Both the position numbers and the translations under genes were made by a program. From positions 186,001 through 250,000 of the forward strand of contig WTXG01000013.1 in assembly GCA_022496185.1 (NCBI GenBank): a stretch of 64,000 nucleotides of DNA, written 5' to 3'. Positions 21,673-30,410 of the stretch are shown here, one piece after another. The DNA is from Multifurca ochricompacta (lineage: Eukaryota > Basidiomycota > Agaricomycetes > Russulales > Russulaceae). Every line of letters starts with the position of its first letter. Position 1 is the stretch's first letter. The notes below the pieces were generated by a model. The model did no database searches. It worked only from the letters and a program-made list of their open reading frames with translations, and was not told the origin of the DNA.

Positions 21673-21808
21673 GAGGGGGAAATTTTGCTTGAATTTTGCT
21701 GATCTGAACCATAGCCTGCTACCTTTACTAATAATTCCCATCCTGGCCCGCCTTAGAAGAACAACTCGTCTCTTTCAGACAAGAAAGTTGACCAAGATAA
21801 CCCCCAGA

Positions 21809-22903
21809 ATGAGCACAAAGATCCCTAACCAAAGCCCCTTTTTTCTTGCAGATATGTCCATTCTTAAACCAACCATAGATGCCATCAACGATGCTGCTAA
21901 CTTGGGAGCTCTCAAATACCCTCACAACGCACCCACACTTCCCCCAACTCCGATCTCATCCACACCTGTCACTCATTTCTCGTTTACCATGGAAGATGAC
22001 CCTGTTCAGACCATAACTCCTGCTGTTACACTGCCCACCCACAATCAGGATCTCAATATTGATGCTCATGAACGCACACTGACCATGCTTCAGGAGCCTC
22101 GAGAGAATCTGGTGGCCGAAGTTCATGCTGAGGAAGGCAAACACTTAGACGAAGATGGACCAGAGATCTTAGAGCTAGAACAACTGCCGCAAGACGAGGC
22201 AATAGACTTCAACAGAGATGTGGCAGACCAGTATGACCACCCTGGAGCCCCTTTTGACCTTAATCACCTGACCTCTCCTTTCTTTTTCAATCAACAAATC
22301 TCTGATAATCTTGGATGTATGCATGAAGCCCATTACATTGCTTATGAGTATCAATGTGCCGACCCCCGAATCACTTGCACCATGGGAGCACACCAACCCA
22401 TTTTTTATTTTCCATTACACACTTGTCACTATCCCCACTACAGGCGCGGCGCTAACCCGATCCTCAACACCCTACAACAACGTCTCTTTGAAGCAGACCA
22501 AAGCTTCACTCCCCTGGTCAACTTCGCATTGGACAACCTTCACGATCCTGGGGCCTGGGCAGAAGTCTCACATTACCAGTATGCCACATGACGACTCGAC
22601 ATGATCCATAGTGAACTGGCACATTGGCGACGACGGGCGGAGCAAGTCAACCGTGACATTCAAAATGTGATTCACGCACTGTCCCGCGGTGACATGTACC
22701 ATCGCCTCTTTCCTTATCTAACCTATGCTTACACTTGGGACCACCCTATGAGCCCAGAAGCAGCTATTCAATATGCACCAGACCCAGACCTTCGAACCGT
22801 ACTCCAAGCAGGCAGTGTTGGCAGTGCCAGACCCCCTCGACGACACCGCGGCTTGCATGTTCTCCCTCGAATCATTGATCTTACGCAGGATGACTCAGCT
22901 TGA
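21809..22903 (+). pseudogene. Gypsy-B ORF3 (about 365 codons, one in-frame stop)
   Basis: Downstream of the chromodomain an acidic, proline-containing ORF runs from the ATG at 21809 (frame open from 21689) to a TGA at 22589-22591, then continues in the same frame to 22903. The second part begins ELAHWRRRAEQVNRDIQN and has RGDMYHRLFPYLTYAYTW, comparable in place and pattern to KGDAYQTIAERYADTYA in the Gypsy-A ORF3. It ends RIIDLTQDDSA, which has the form of a SUMO-interacting motif. The stop fits a CGA-to-TGA change. Role unknown. Confidence 0.6.
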
Positions 22904-22920
22904 GGCCAAGCTGGACACTA

Positions 22921-22932
22921 CAGGAGGGGTGA
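22921..22932 (+). promoter_or_regulatory. Gypsy-B polypurine tract
   Basis: CAGGAGGGGTGA immediately precedes the TGTGATGG start of the LTR, matching the arrangement in Gypsy-A (GAGGGGGTGA before TGTTACAG). Confidence 0.7.
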
Positions 22933-24018
22933 TGTGATGGTTTGCGAAGATTTGTGACATCGTACGTGACGAGAACGTGACGTTTGCTTGTGTCACGCGC
23001 GAGCCGTGTGTTTTCGATTCACGTGACCACTCGTAATGACTTGTGACACGGGTGTGACAGGTATGTCGCACACGCTCTGATCTTTATTCCCTATTCCTTT
23101 ATTTTATTTTCCTTGCTGAGGGCGCAACCCCTCCTTTAAGTTCTGATCCTATTCTATCTCACTCCAGGGCATAACCCCTGGAGTCCATGACTACCAGGGA
23201 TACTTATTAGAACCTTCTATTTAGTTTAGATCTTCTGATGTGCCCTGTTACGCTCAGCGGAGCGTTCTGTGCGGCGTGCACGGGTTGGCACGGGTCCATT
23301 ACCTCAGCCACGAGCCTAGCACAATAAGGCTAGACTCTGGGCACTGTCTAGCTTCAGAATTGGTTAAGGTTTGGTGCTATAACCAAGCACAGAGGGAGAC
23401 GGGATGAGCCAGCCAAAGGGAGCTAATCCCCTAAGGCTGTGACACTTTCTTGCTATTATTTCGCGTTTTCTCTCTTTTTCTGTCTGCTATGTCCCTTTCT
23501 TTCACCATATACCTTATCAGATCCACTTATCTGACAGCCATAGTCTGGACAAGGGATTCAACTCCCATGTCATCTGATTGATGATCTCATAGTTGATGTC
23601 ATAGACCTTGTGACCTTAGTATGACCTCATAGATGATATCATGACCATTGTGACCTACTATGATATCATTTGTACAAGACTCTAGACTATGACTTCATAG
23701 TAGCTACACTGTATTTAAAGACTGCAATAAATCTAAGGACAGACTAAGTCTGTTCTCCTTGTACCAATCAAAGGTCCTTAAGAAGTCCCTTCAGCCCTCT
23801 TCCAAGATGTGACTTGAGAGGGTTTGGCTCACCAGTAACTCCAGCAAAGGCTCTTGCCTTGCTATCTGAACACCCTGACTTCACACATGATGTTCAGACT
23901 TGTTGCCTTGATCCATACCGGCCGCGCGCTGTGTGACACCTGCCTACCTTGATTGCCTTGATTGACTGTGACCCTGACTGACCCGAACTGACACACGCCG
24001 AAGGACCTGTGTGTGACA
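22933..24018 (+). repeat. Gypsy-B 3' LTR (about 1086 bp)
   Basis: It starts TGTGATGGTTTGCG after the polypurine tract and ends at GTGTGTGACA. It contains GAGGGCGCAACCCCTCC and GGGCATAACCCCTGGAG, shared with the solo LTR at 24313-24932, and a TATTTAAAG box near 23713 followed by GTCTGTTCTCCTTGTA. U3 is rich in short near-palindromes of the type TGATATCAT (about 23570-23710). The matching 5' LTR is missing because the 5' half of Gypsy-B is gone, so the right boundary rests on the TG...CA rule only. Confidence 0.7.
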
Positions 24019-24307
24019 AAGGCTGTTAAGTGGGGGCAGGGCCCAGTTGCTGTGCCGGAAGCACACCAAGTGCACTGGAGCCCTTAGGGAGTGGCAGAGG
24101 GGTTCAAAAGGAAGGGTTCCCACCCATTGCCAGAGGCAATGGGGGTCCCTGCAGGGATCTCAAGGATGCAAAAAAAAGGGAAAAGGGCTTCTGATGTATT
24201 GGGGTCTAAGATCTCTAGGCTGAAGGTCCAAGAGGTCAAATCTAGGGTTGTACAAACTGTCTACAGGGTCTTATATACTGTATGGGGATCTGGTTTGTAG
24301 CTAATCA
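24019..24307. other. Inter-LTR sequence, no gene seen
   Basis: Purine-rich sequence between two related LTRs. One 69-codon open frame has no recognisable motif. With the solo LTR removed it is continuous with 24938 onward. Confidence 0.5.
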
Positions 24308-24312
24308 GGAAC

Positions 24313-24932
24313 TGTAACGGTTTGTGACGGGTCACGACACGGTTTGTGACAAAATGTGACGTTTTTCGAGTCGCGCGCGCGCGTGCGTTCTGTTTCGACT
24401 TGGCTGTAATCTCTAGCTCCAAGTCATATGACTGGAGCTAGTACTTCTTTTATCAGATCACTTAGTTGCACACGATAGAGGGCGCAACCCCTCCTACTTA
24501 TTCTCATCTCAGTTCAGGGCATAACCCCTGGAGCATATGGCTACCTGGATACTTACTACAGCCTTCTTGTTAGCTTATATTCATTTGATTGTACCTCACT
24601 CAACATGTATTTAAGCTGCTAGGTTACTGAGACAGACCTTAAGTCTGTTCTCTTGTATCTAATACAGGTGTATTCGACTTCACAGATATCTACTTGAACT
24701 CCCTAAGTGGCAGCTTAAGGAGCCTTCCTCCTCAGAAACTCTGCAGGGCTGATTGCTGCTGCTCCCGACTTCGTTCCCTGCACGCGCCCCCTCCTTATCG
24801 TCGTGGGCACTTGAAATCTTGAACTGGACTAGGCCTTCTTAGTTGGACCTTGAATCTTGAGTGTGCTGCATACCTCGAGAGCCTTTGGACATCGAAAACG
24901 CGACTAGACACAGTCAACACCTGGCTGTGACA
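24313..24932 (+). repeat. Solo LTR, Gypsy-B-related family (620 bp)
   Basis: It begins TGTAACGGTTTGTGACG and ends GGCTGTGACA, and is flanked by a perfect 5-bp duplication GGAAC (24308-24312 and 24933-24937). It has a TATTTAAG box near 24610 and the shared GTCTGTTCTCTTGTATC downstream segment. It is related to but distinct from 22933-24018. Confidence 0.92.
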
Positions 24933-24937
24933 GGAAC

Positions 24938-25347
24938 AGGGTCAGAGTCCTTATCATCCAATAGCAGATAAGATGTCAAATATAGTCCATGATAAGGATA
25001 AGCCTTATCAGAAGCATAATCATGTGGGACAGCCCCACAGGAGTCATATCAGTGTGGGAGGATTCCCACCAGGGTCAGGGGTAAATGGGGAGATAACAGG
25101 TCCCACAGGAGTCAGGGTGGATGTGGGAATACTCCCACAGGAATCAGAGAAGCGAATGATAAGCCAGATGGGCCATGTGATCAGAAAGGGGTAAAAGATG
25201 CTGTGATCAGGGTCAGGGATCACATGGTCCAAAGTCACATGGTCAGGGATCACATGGCCAGAGGTCACATGACTGGCAGAGGGTCAAGTACAAGCCAAAG
25301 TCATCTAGTTGTCTGGACTGGTCAGATTGGCAGGGACAATGTCAGGG
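24938..25347. other. Degenerate direct-repeat sequence, no gene
   Basis: Repetitive stretch with recurring GTGGGA, CCCACAGGA, CAGGGTCAGG and GGGATCACATGG words, particularly 25195-25285. Open frames here are short and compositionally biased. Probably a non-coding part of an old element; it was continuous with 26795-27107 before hAT copy 3 inserted. Confidence 0.5.
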
Positions 25348-25355
25348 GTTCCTAT

Positions 25356-26786
25356 TAGTGATTGGCAGGGGTAACCCTGGGGTATCCTCATTGGTACCCG
25401 TACCCGTACCCGTACCCGTCACTACGGGTACGGGTAACCCGCGGGTTACCCGCGGGTCACCCATGAAAACGCGTGCAAGTTCTTTACTTGCATCACGCAT
25501 TTCAGATACCCGGCCCGGGCCTTCCCGGACCAAGAAGATACACAACGCGTTCATTTGTGGCTGCTTAAGATCCCTCAATGACTCTTATTTTATGTTCAGA
25601 AGATTAAGATAATTCATTATTCCATTTTTATTTTATTATTCTGCTTTCAATTTTATACAAGCACAACTAAAATACAGCATACAGAGATGATTAGATAGGA
25701 TGTTATAGAACATTGGTGAAAAGCCTGTCAGATAACCACACAGAATGCAAAATAATTTGATGAACACATAGCAATTTGCAGGGGTAACCCCTGGATAATT
25801 GTTTTGATACCTGGGTTACCCATAAAATGAAATGCGTGCAAGTTCTTTACTTGCATCGCGCATTTCGGACATCCGGCCCGGGACATCCCGGTCAAGGAGA
25901 TACGCACTTGGACACAACACGTTCATTTATGGCTACTCAAGATCCCTCAAAAATTCCTGTTTTATGTTCATAAGATTAAGATAATTTATTATTCCATTTT
26001 TATTTTATTGTTCTGGTTTCAATTTTATACGAGCGTGACTGTTCTTTGCATTTCTGCGCATTTCGGATAAATGGCCCGGGCCATCCCGGTCGAGGAGATA
26101 AGCACTTGGACACAACGCGTTCATTTATGGCTACTCAAGATCCCTCAAATATTGTTGGTTTATGTTCAGAAGATTGAAATGATCCTTTATTTACATTATT
26201 ATTTTATTATTCTGGTTTCATTTCATACAAGCGCAACTGTCCTGGTGTGTTTAAGTCAACCTTCCTTAATAGGAAGGAGGTCAGACCACCATGCGATGCA
26301 ATGTAGTCGCTGCCCCATGCAGCTTGTAGATACACGCGGGCCTTGTTTCAGTAAACTAATTTGATAATTAGATTATATTATAGTCTAAAGTAGTCTAGAG
26401 AGTATTTTAGATAGTGCCAGACCGGCAGAATTGGTCGTGCGTTGATAAAACAGGTGCATCATGATTTTCAAGAAGTGGATCACTGATAACACTTTTATTT
26501 TACATCGCACCATTTATCTGCTTTGATATTTCATATGATAATACTAGAACATATTTAAAGATACCCTATAGCATACATCAGACGAGATCTTTTAGTTTTG
26601 TGGCTGCAGATGTGTTTTATCTTAGAATTTCTACTGATCTTGTCAATGCATGATTGGCGCCTATACCCGCCAAACCCGCCGCGCGGGTACAGGTTTCCAC
26701 GGGTTGGGAGCCATATACCCGTACCCGTACCCGGCAAAACCCATGGCGCTTACCTGCGCGGGTATGAAAACCCTTGACAATCACTA
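25356..26786 (-). mobile_element. hAT-like non-autonomous transposon, copy 3 (1431 bp)
   Basis: It is inverted relative to copy 1, exactly the same length, and nearly identical over the parts compared. The 8-bp duplication GTTCCTAT is perfect (25348-25355 and 26787-26794). Differences from copy 1 are mainly CpG transitions (for example CCATGGG for CCACGGG). Confidence 0.93.
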
Positions 26787-26794
26787 GTTCCTAT

Positions 26795-27107
26795 GGGTGT
26801 CAAGCACAGGGACAGGGTCAGGAGCAGTGGCCAAGGCATAAGCCAAGGCAGCAAGGAAGGGTGGTATACATCCAACAGTGTAGCAGCATAACTACCAGCA
26901 GGTTAGGTGTAAATGGTGGCATGGGAGGTCAGTCCTATGAACAATGTCACAGGAATCAGGGTAGGGTCCTGGGCACACAGGCCACAGGCATCAAGGAAGG
27001 TCCCAAGGCAACAGGCCAAGGGCATCAAAGAGTGATCCAGAGAAGGAGGAGATCAAGGATGGTGCAAAGAATAAGGCATGGTGTGCAGGGTCAGGAAAAA
27101 GAGTAGG
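26795..27107. other. Purine-rich repeated sequence, no gene
   Basis: It continues the biased sequence of 24938-25347, with CAGGGTCAGG and AGGCATCAAGG words. A 110-codon frame runs through it but is only low-complexity Gly/Gln/Arg. Confidence 0.45.
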
Positions 27108-27115
27108 GTCATAAC

Positions 27116-28547
27116 TAGTGAATAGCAGGGGTAACCCCTGGGTATCTTCATTGGTACCCGTACCCGTACCCGTACCCGTCACTACAGGTATGGGTAACCC
27201 GCGGGTCACCTGCGGGTTGCCTGTGTTAAACGCCTGCAAGTTCTTTACTTGCATCGCGCATTTCGGATATCCGGCCCGGGCCATCCCGGACCAAGGAGAT
27301 ACACAACACGTTCATTTATGGCTGCTTAAGATCCCTCAATGACTCTTGTTTTATGCTCAGAAGATTAAGATAATTCATTATTCCATTTTTATTTTATTAT
27401 TCTGGTCTCAATTCTATACAAGCACAACTAAAATCCACCCCAATATACAGAGATGATTAGATAGGATGTAATAGAACATTGAATGAAAAGCCTGTCAGAT
27501 AACCACACAGAATGCAAAAATAATTGACAAATGTATAGTGATTGGCAGGGGTAACCCCTGGATATTTGTTTTGATACCCAGGTTACCCATAAAATGAAAC
27601 GCGTGCAAGTTCTTTGGTTGCATCGCGCATTTCGGACAATCGGCCCGGACCATCCCGGTCTGGGAGATACACACTTGGATACAACGCGTTCATTTGTGGC
27701 TACTCAGGATCCCTCAATAATTGCTGATTTATGTTCAGAAGATTAATTTGATTCTTTATTTACATTCTTATTTTATTTTATTTTGTGGAACAGGCATGGC
27801 GCAGGCTTGTACTTTAGATGTACTATATCAGCTACTAGATTAAACGAACGCGTTATCTCGTTATCTCGTTTAATGATGTGATTTGATCATATGTCAGATC
27901 TTAGATGTATATTCTATGTATCTAATTAATTTGTGAACGCGTTTCTGTTGTGTTATCTATGTGTGATCACAATCATGTCAGACCAATGGAAAATCGCAGC
28001 CGCGATTGTTAAGTCAACCTTCCTTAATAGGAAGGAGATCAGACCAATATGCTGGTCCAATGTAGTCGCTGCCCTATGCAGCCTGTAGATACACGCGGGC
28101 CTTGTTTCAGTAAACTAATTTGATAATTAGATTATAGAATAGTCTAAAGTAGTCTAGAGTGTATTTTAGATAGTGCCAGACCGGCAGAATTGATCGCGCG
28201 TTAATAAAACAGTTGCATCATGATTTTCAAGAGAGTGGATCACTGATAACACTTTTATTTTACATCGCACTGTTGATCTGCTTTGATATTTCATAGGATA
28301 ACACTAGAACATATTTACAAAAACCCTGTAGCATACATCAAATAAAATATAGTCATTTGTTTGCTACAAATGTATTTTATCATTAAATTTCTGCTGATCT
28401 TGTCAATGACTGATGGCCACTTATACCCGCCAAACCCACTGTGCGGGTACGGGTTTCTGGCGGGTTGGGAGTTGTATACCCGTACCCGTACCCGTCAAAA
28501 CCCGCGGCACTTACCCGCGCGGGTATGAAAACCCTTGCTGATCTCTA
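27116..28547 (-). mobile_element. hAT-like non-autonomous transposon, copy 4, divergent (1432 bp)
   Basis: A perfect 8-bp duplication GTCATAAC (27108-27115 and 28548-28555) flanks a more diverged copy with altered tips (TAGTGAATAGC and GATCTCTA). It keeps the subterminal ACGGGT/ACCCGT arrays and two of the internal modules. In place of the third it holds a shortened Copia-C LTR (27784-27980). This is a structural variant of the family, not simple decay of copy 1. Confidence 0.88.
27784..27980 (-). repeat. Copia-C LTR remnant inside hAT copy 4
   Basis: It begins TGTGGAACAGGCATGGC and ends AATCATGTCA, the same ends as the Copia-C LTR at 29568-30276, with shared ACTATATCAGCTACT and TGATGTGATTTGAT segments. 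It is shorter (197 bp), and no target-site duplication is visible. Confidence 0.7.
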
Positions 28548-28555
28548 GTCATAAC

Positions 28556-28913
28556 ATGCCCTCTTTGATGTGCCTTCTCAAAGCTGTATTTAAACTACTT
28601 AGATTGTAGAGACAGACCTTAAGTCTGTTCTCTTGTATCTAATACAGGCATATTTGACTTCACAACGATCCACTTGAACTCCCCAAGTTGCAGCTTGAGG
28701 AGCCTTCTCCCCTAGTAGCTTTAGTAGGGCTGATTGCCACTACTCTCGACTTCATTTCCTGCACACACCCCCTCCACAACGTCGTGGGCACTTGAAACTT
28801 GAACCCAGACTAGGTCTTCTGCATTAGACTTTGAATCTTGAACGCGCCCCGCATCTTGAGGGCTTTTGAGTCTTGAAAATGCGACCTGACACAGCAGATA
28901 CCTGGCTGTGACA
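28556..28913 (+). repeat. Truncated LTR of the 24313-24932 family
   Basis: It matches the second half of that solo LTR (AGACAGACCTTAAGTCTGTT, then the CGTCGTGGGCACTTGAA segment) and ends ACCTGGCTGTGACA. The 5' portion is absent. hAT copy 4 inserted at its left margin. Confidence 0.8.
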
Positions 28914-29117
28914 CCAGCTCAGGCCATGGCTTTCAACAGTACATACAAGTGCAATAGCAATCATCAAAATCAGTAGAAATCTGATCACAAGTGGTTGATT
29001 TGGGTCACATGATCATGTTTATTGCAGCATTTCAAACTTTTTCTTCAATATAGCTTTGCAATATGTAACACACTAAGTCAGATTTGGATTAGCTGAACTA
29101 TAACTACTGGTTATATG

Positions 29118-29550
29118 TCATAAAATTCTCTCTGCCAAAAGCCACAGCTTGGGCCAAGCCAGGCCAGGGCCAAGCCATCTGTGGCAGCTTTGGCTCAGCC
29201 CAGACTTCAGGAAAGCCAGAGCCACCTCAGGCCAAGCCAAAGCTGCAGCTTTTGGGCCAAGCCAGGCTGGAACATCACTAGTCAGCATTGAATGTGACAA
29301 AAGGTACTCAAAGCACAAAACAAAATTCAGGCTCTTAGAATCCATTGATGCAGCCATAAAGGCACAAATGGTGAGCTTAGTAGCCTTATGCAGCCTTAAA
29401 GGTACATGAATGTTACATTCACTGGTAGCATCTATTTTGCAGCCATGTAGGCACAGAAACTTATTGCAGCCATTGAAGGTGCAGAGAATGTTTAATGGCA
29501 ACCATTACAGGCACAGAATGTGTATTGCAGCCATAAAGGCACAAGATGCC
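29118..29550. repeat. Degenerate tandem repeats in the Copia-C leader region
   Basis: 29130-29275 repeats GGGCCAAGCCAGG and AGCTTTGG-type words in both orientations. 29345-29550 holds about seven degenerate copies of TGCAGCCATAAAGGCACA at irregular spacing. Together they lie just inside the Copia-C primer-binding site, where the untranslated leader of the element would be. The overlapping open frames are repeats and not credible genes. Confidence 0.6.
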
Positions 29551-29552
29551 CA

Positions 29553-29567
29553 CCAGGGCCCATAACC
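29553..29567 (-). promoter_or_regulatory. Copia-C primer-binding site candidate
   Basis: The minus strand reads GGTTATGGGCCCTGG directly beside an LTR, identical to the Copia-B site. Confidence 0.65.
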
Positions 29568-30276
29568 TGTGAAACAGGCATGGCACAGCTTGTACTAGAT
29601 ACTACTTTACTGCTAGCTATCTCACCTTGTTTAGACTTAGAGACTTAGATGCTTTCACTGGAGCAATAGCAACTACTTTTTTACAGTAGTTATACAGTGG
29701 CTTTTATATACATTCTATGTGTTGAGCCGGTAACGGATCAGAGTTGGCCGGACCGGATCAGAGGTGACTGGAGTTGCCAGTACAAGACGGAGTTAAGTGG
29801 ACATTGTAATATACCTACTGACATTCCACTTGTTTGTTATGATTACTTATGATTAAGATACAATCCTTCATGACCATAGCACAGCACACTCTTTACAGTA
29901 TTTAAGGACATTATTTCTGTGTTGTACACTTCAGTTTTGACCATTCACAACTGAAGTGAGTATTTACTTAGATTATCTTTACCACGTGTATAGCTAACAT
30001 TACTCGCGTAGTTATCTTGCTACCCATTTAGGTAAAGACTAATTAATGTACAGTTTTGACCATTCACAACTGAATTATCTTGCTACCTGTTTAGGTAGCA
30101 CTTATCTAACCTCAGCTGCGTTTCCACACTATGTACTATGTACTATATCAGCTACTTAATTAAGCAAACATGTTATCTCATTTACTGATGTGATTTGATG
30201 ATCACATGTCAGATCATATATAATGTGTTTTTGATCTCATCACATGTGTTATCTACGCATGATCACAATCATGTCA
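29568..30276 (-). repeat. Copia-C LTR, split by a nested solo LTR
   Basis: It starts TGTGAAACAGGCATGGC next to the primer-binding site and ends AATCATGTCA. The interruption at 29720-30128 has its own duplication, so the LTR proper is about 295 bp. No Copia-C coding sequence is recognisable to the left, so this is a remnant. Confidence 0.7.
29720..30128 (+). repeat. Solo LTR nested in the Copia-C LTR (409 bp)
   Basis: TGTTGAGCCGG...TTTCCACA, flanked by a 5-bp duplication CTATG (29715-29719 and 30129-30133). It contains two copies of CAGTTTTGACCATTCACAACTGAA. A shorter relative lies at 36297-36541. No coding part of this family is present in the window, and the orientation is assigned arbitrarily. 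Confidence 0.82.
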
Positions 30277-30320
30277 TACCGCTATCCCGGAGCCTCTGTA
30301 CCGGTATCTTGGTTCAACAA

Positions 30321-30393
30321 TGACGTCAAGTCACATGTTGTTCGCTCACTCCTCTGAGACCGAGCTGAGTGAGTGAGAGTGAGGAGTGAGGCT
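30321..30393 (+). promoter_or_regulatory. Upstream region of the NTPase-nuclease gene: CRE-like palindrome and inverted repeat
   Basis: TGACGTCA, the bZIP CRE/ATF palindrome, lies at 30321-30328, 83 bp before the ATG of the next gene. An inverted repeat (CTCACTCCTC at ~30349, GAGGAGTGAG at ~30382) follows. Position suggests promoter elements; activity is unproven. Confidence 0.35.
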
Positions 30394-30410
30394 TACAATT
30401 AGCAGTCGTC

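Noticed and set aside
26774..27106. 110-codon Gly/Gln/Arg frame
   Set aside because: Low-complexity translation of purine-rich repeats spanning a hAT boundary.
24938..27107. Direct repeats considered as a CRISPR array
   Set aside because: Unit length and spacing are irregular and the genome is eukaryotic; it is degenerate TE-related sequence.
3092..28547. ACCCGT/ACGGGT hexamer runs considered as telomere-like or satellite DNA
   Set aside because: They occur only at the ends of the four hAT-like copies, with 8-bp target-site duplications outside them.
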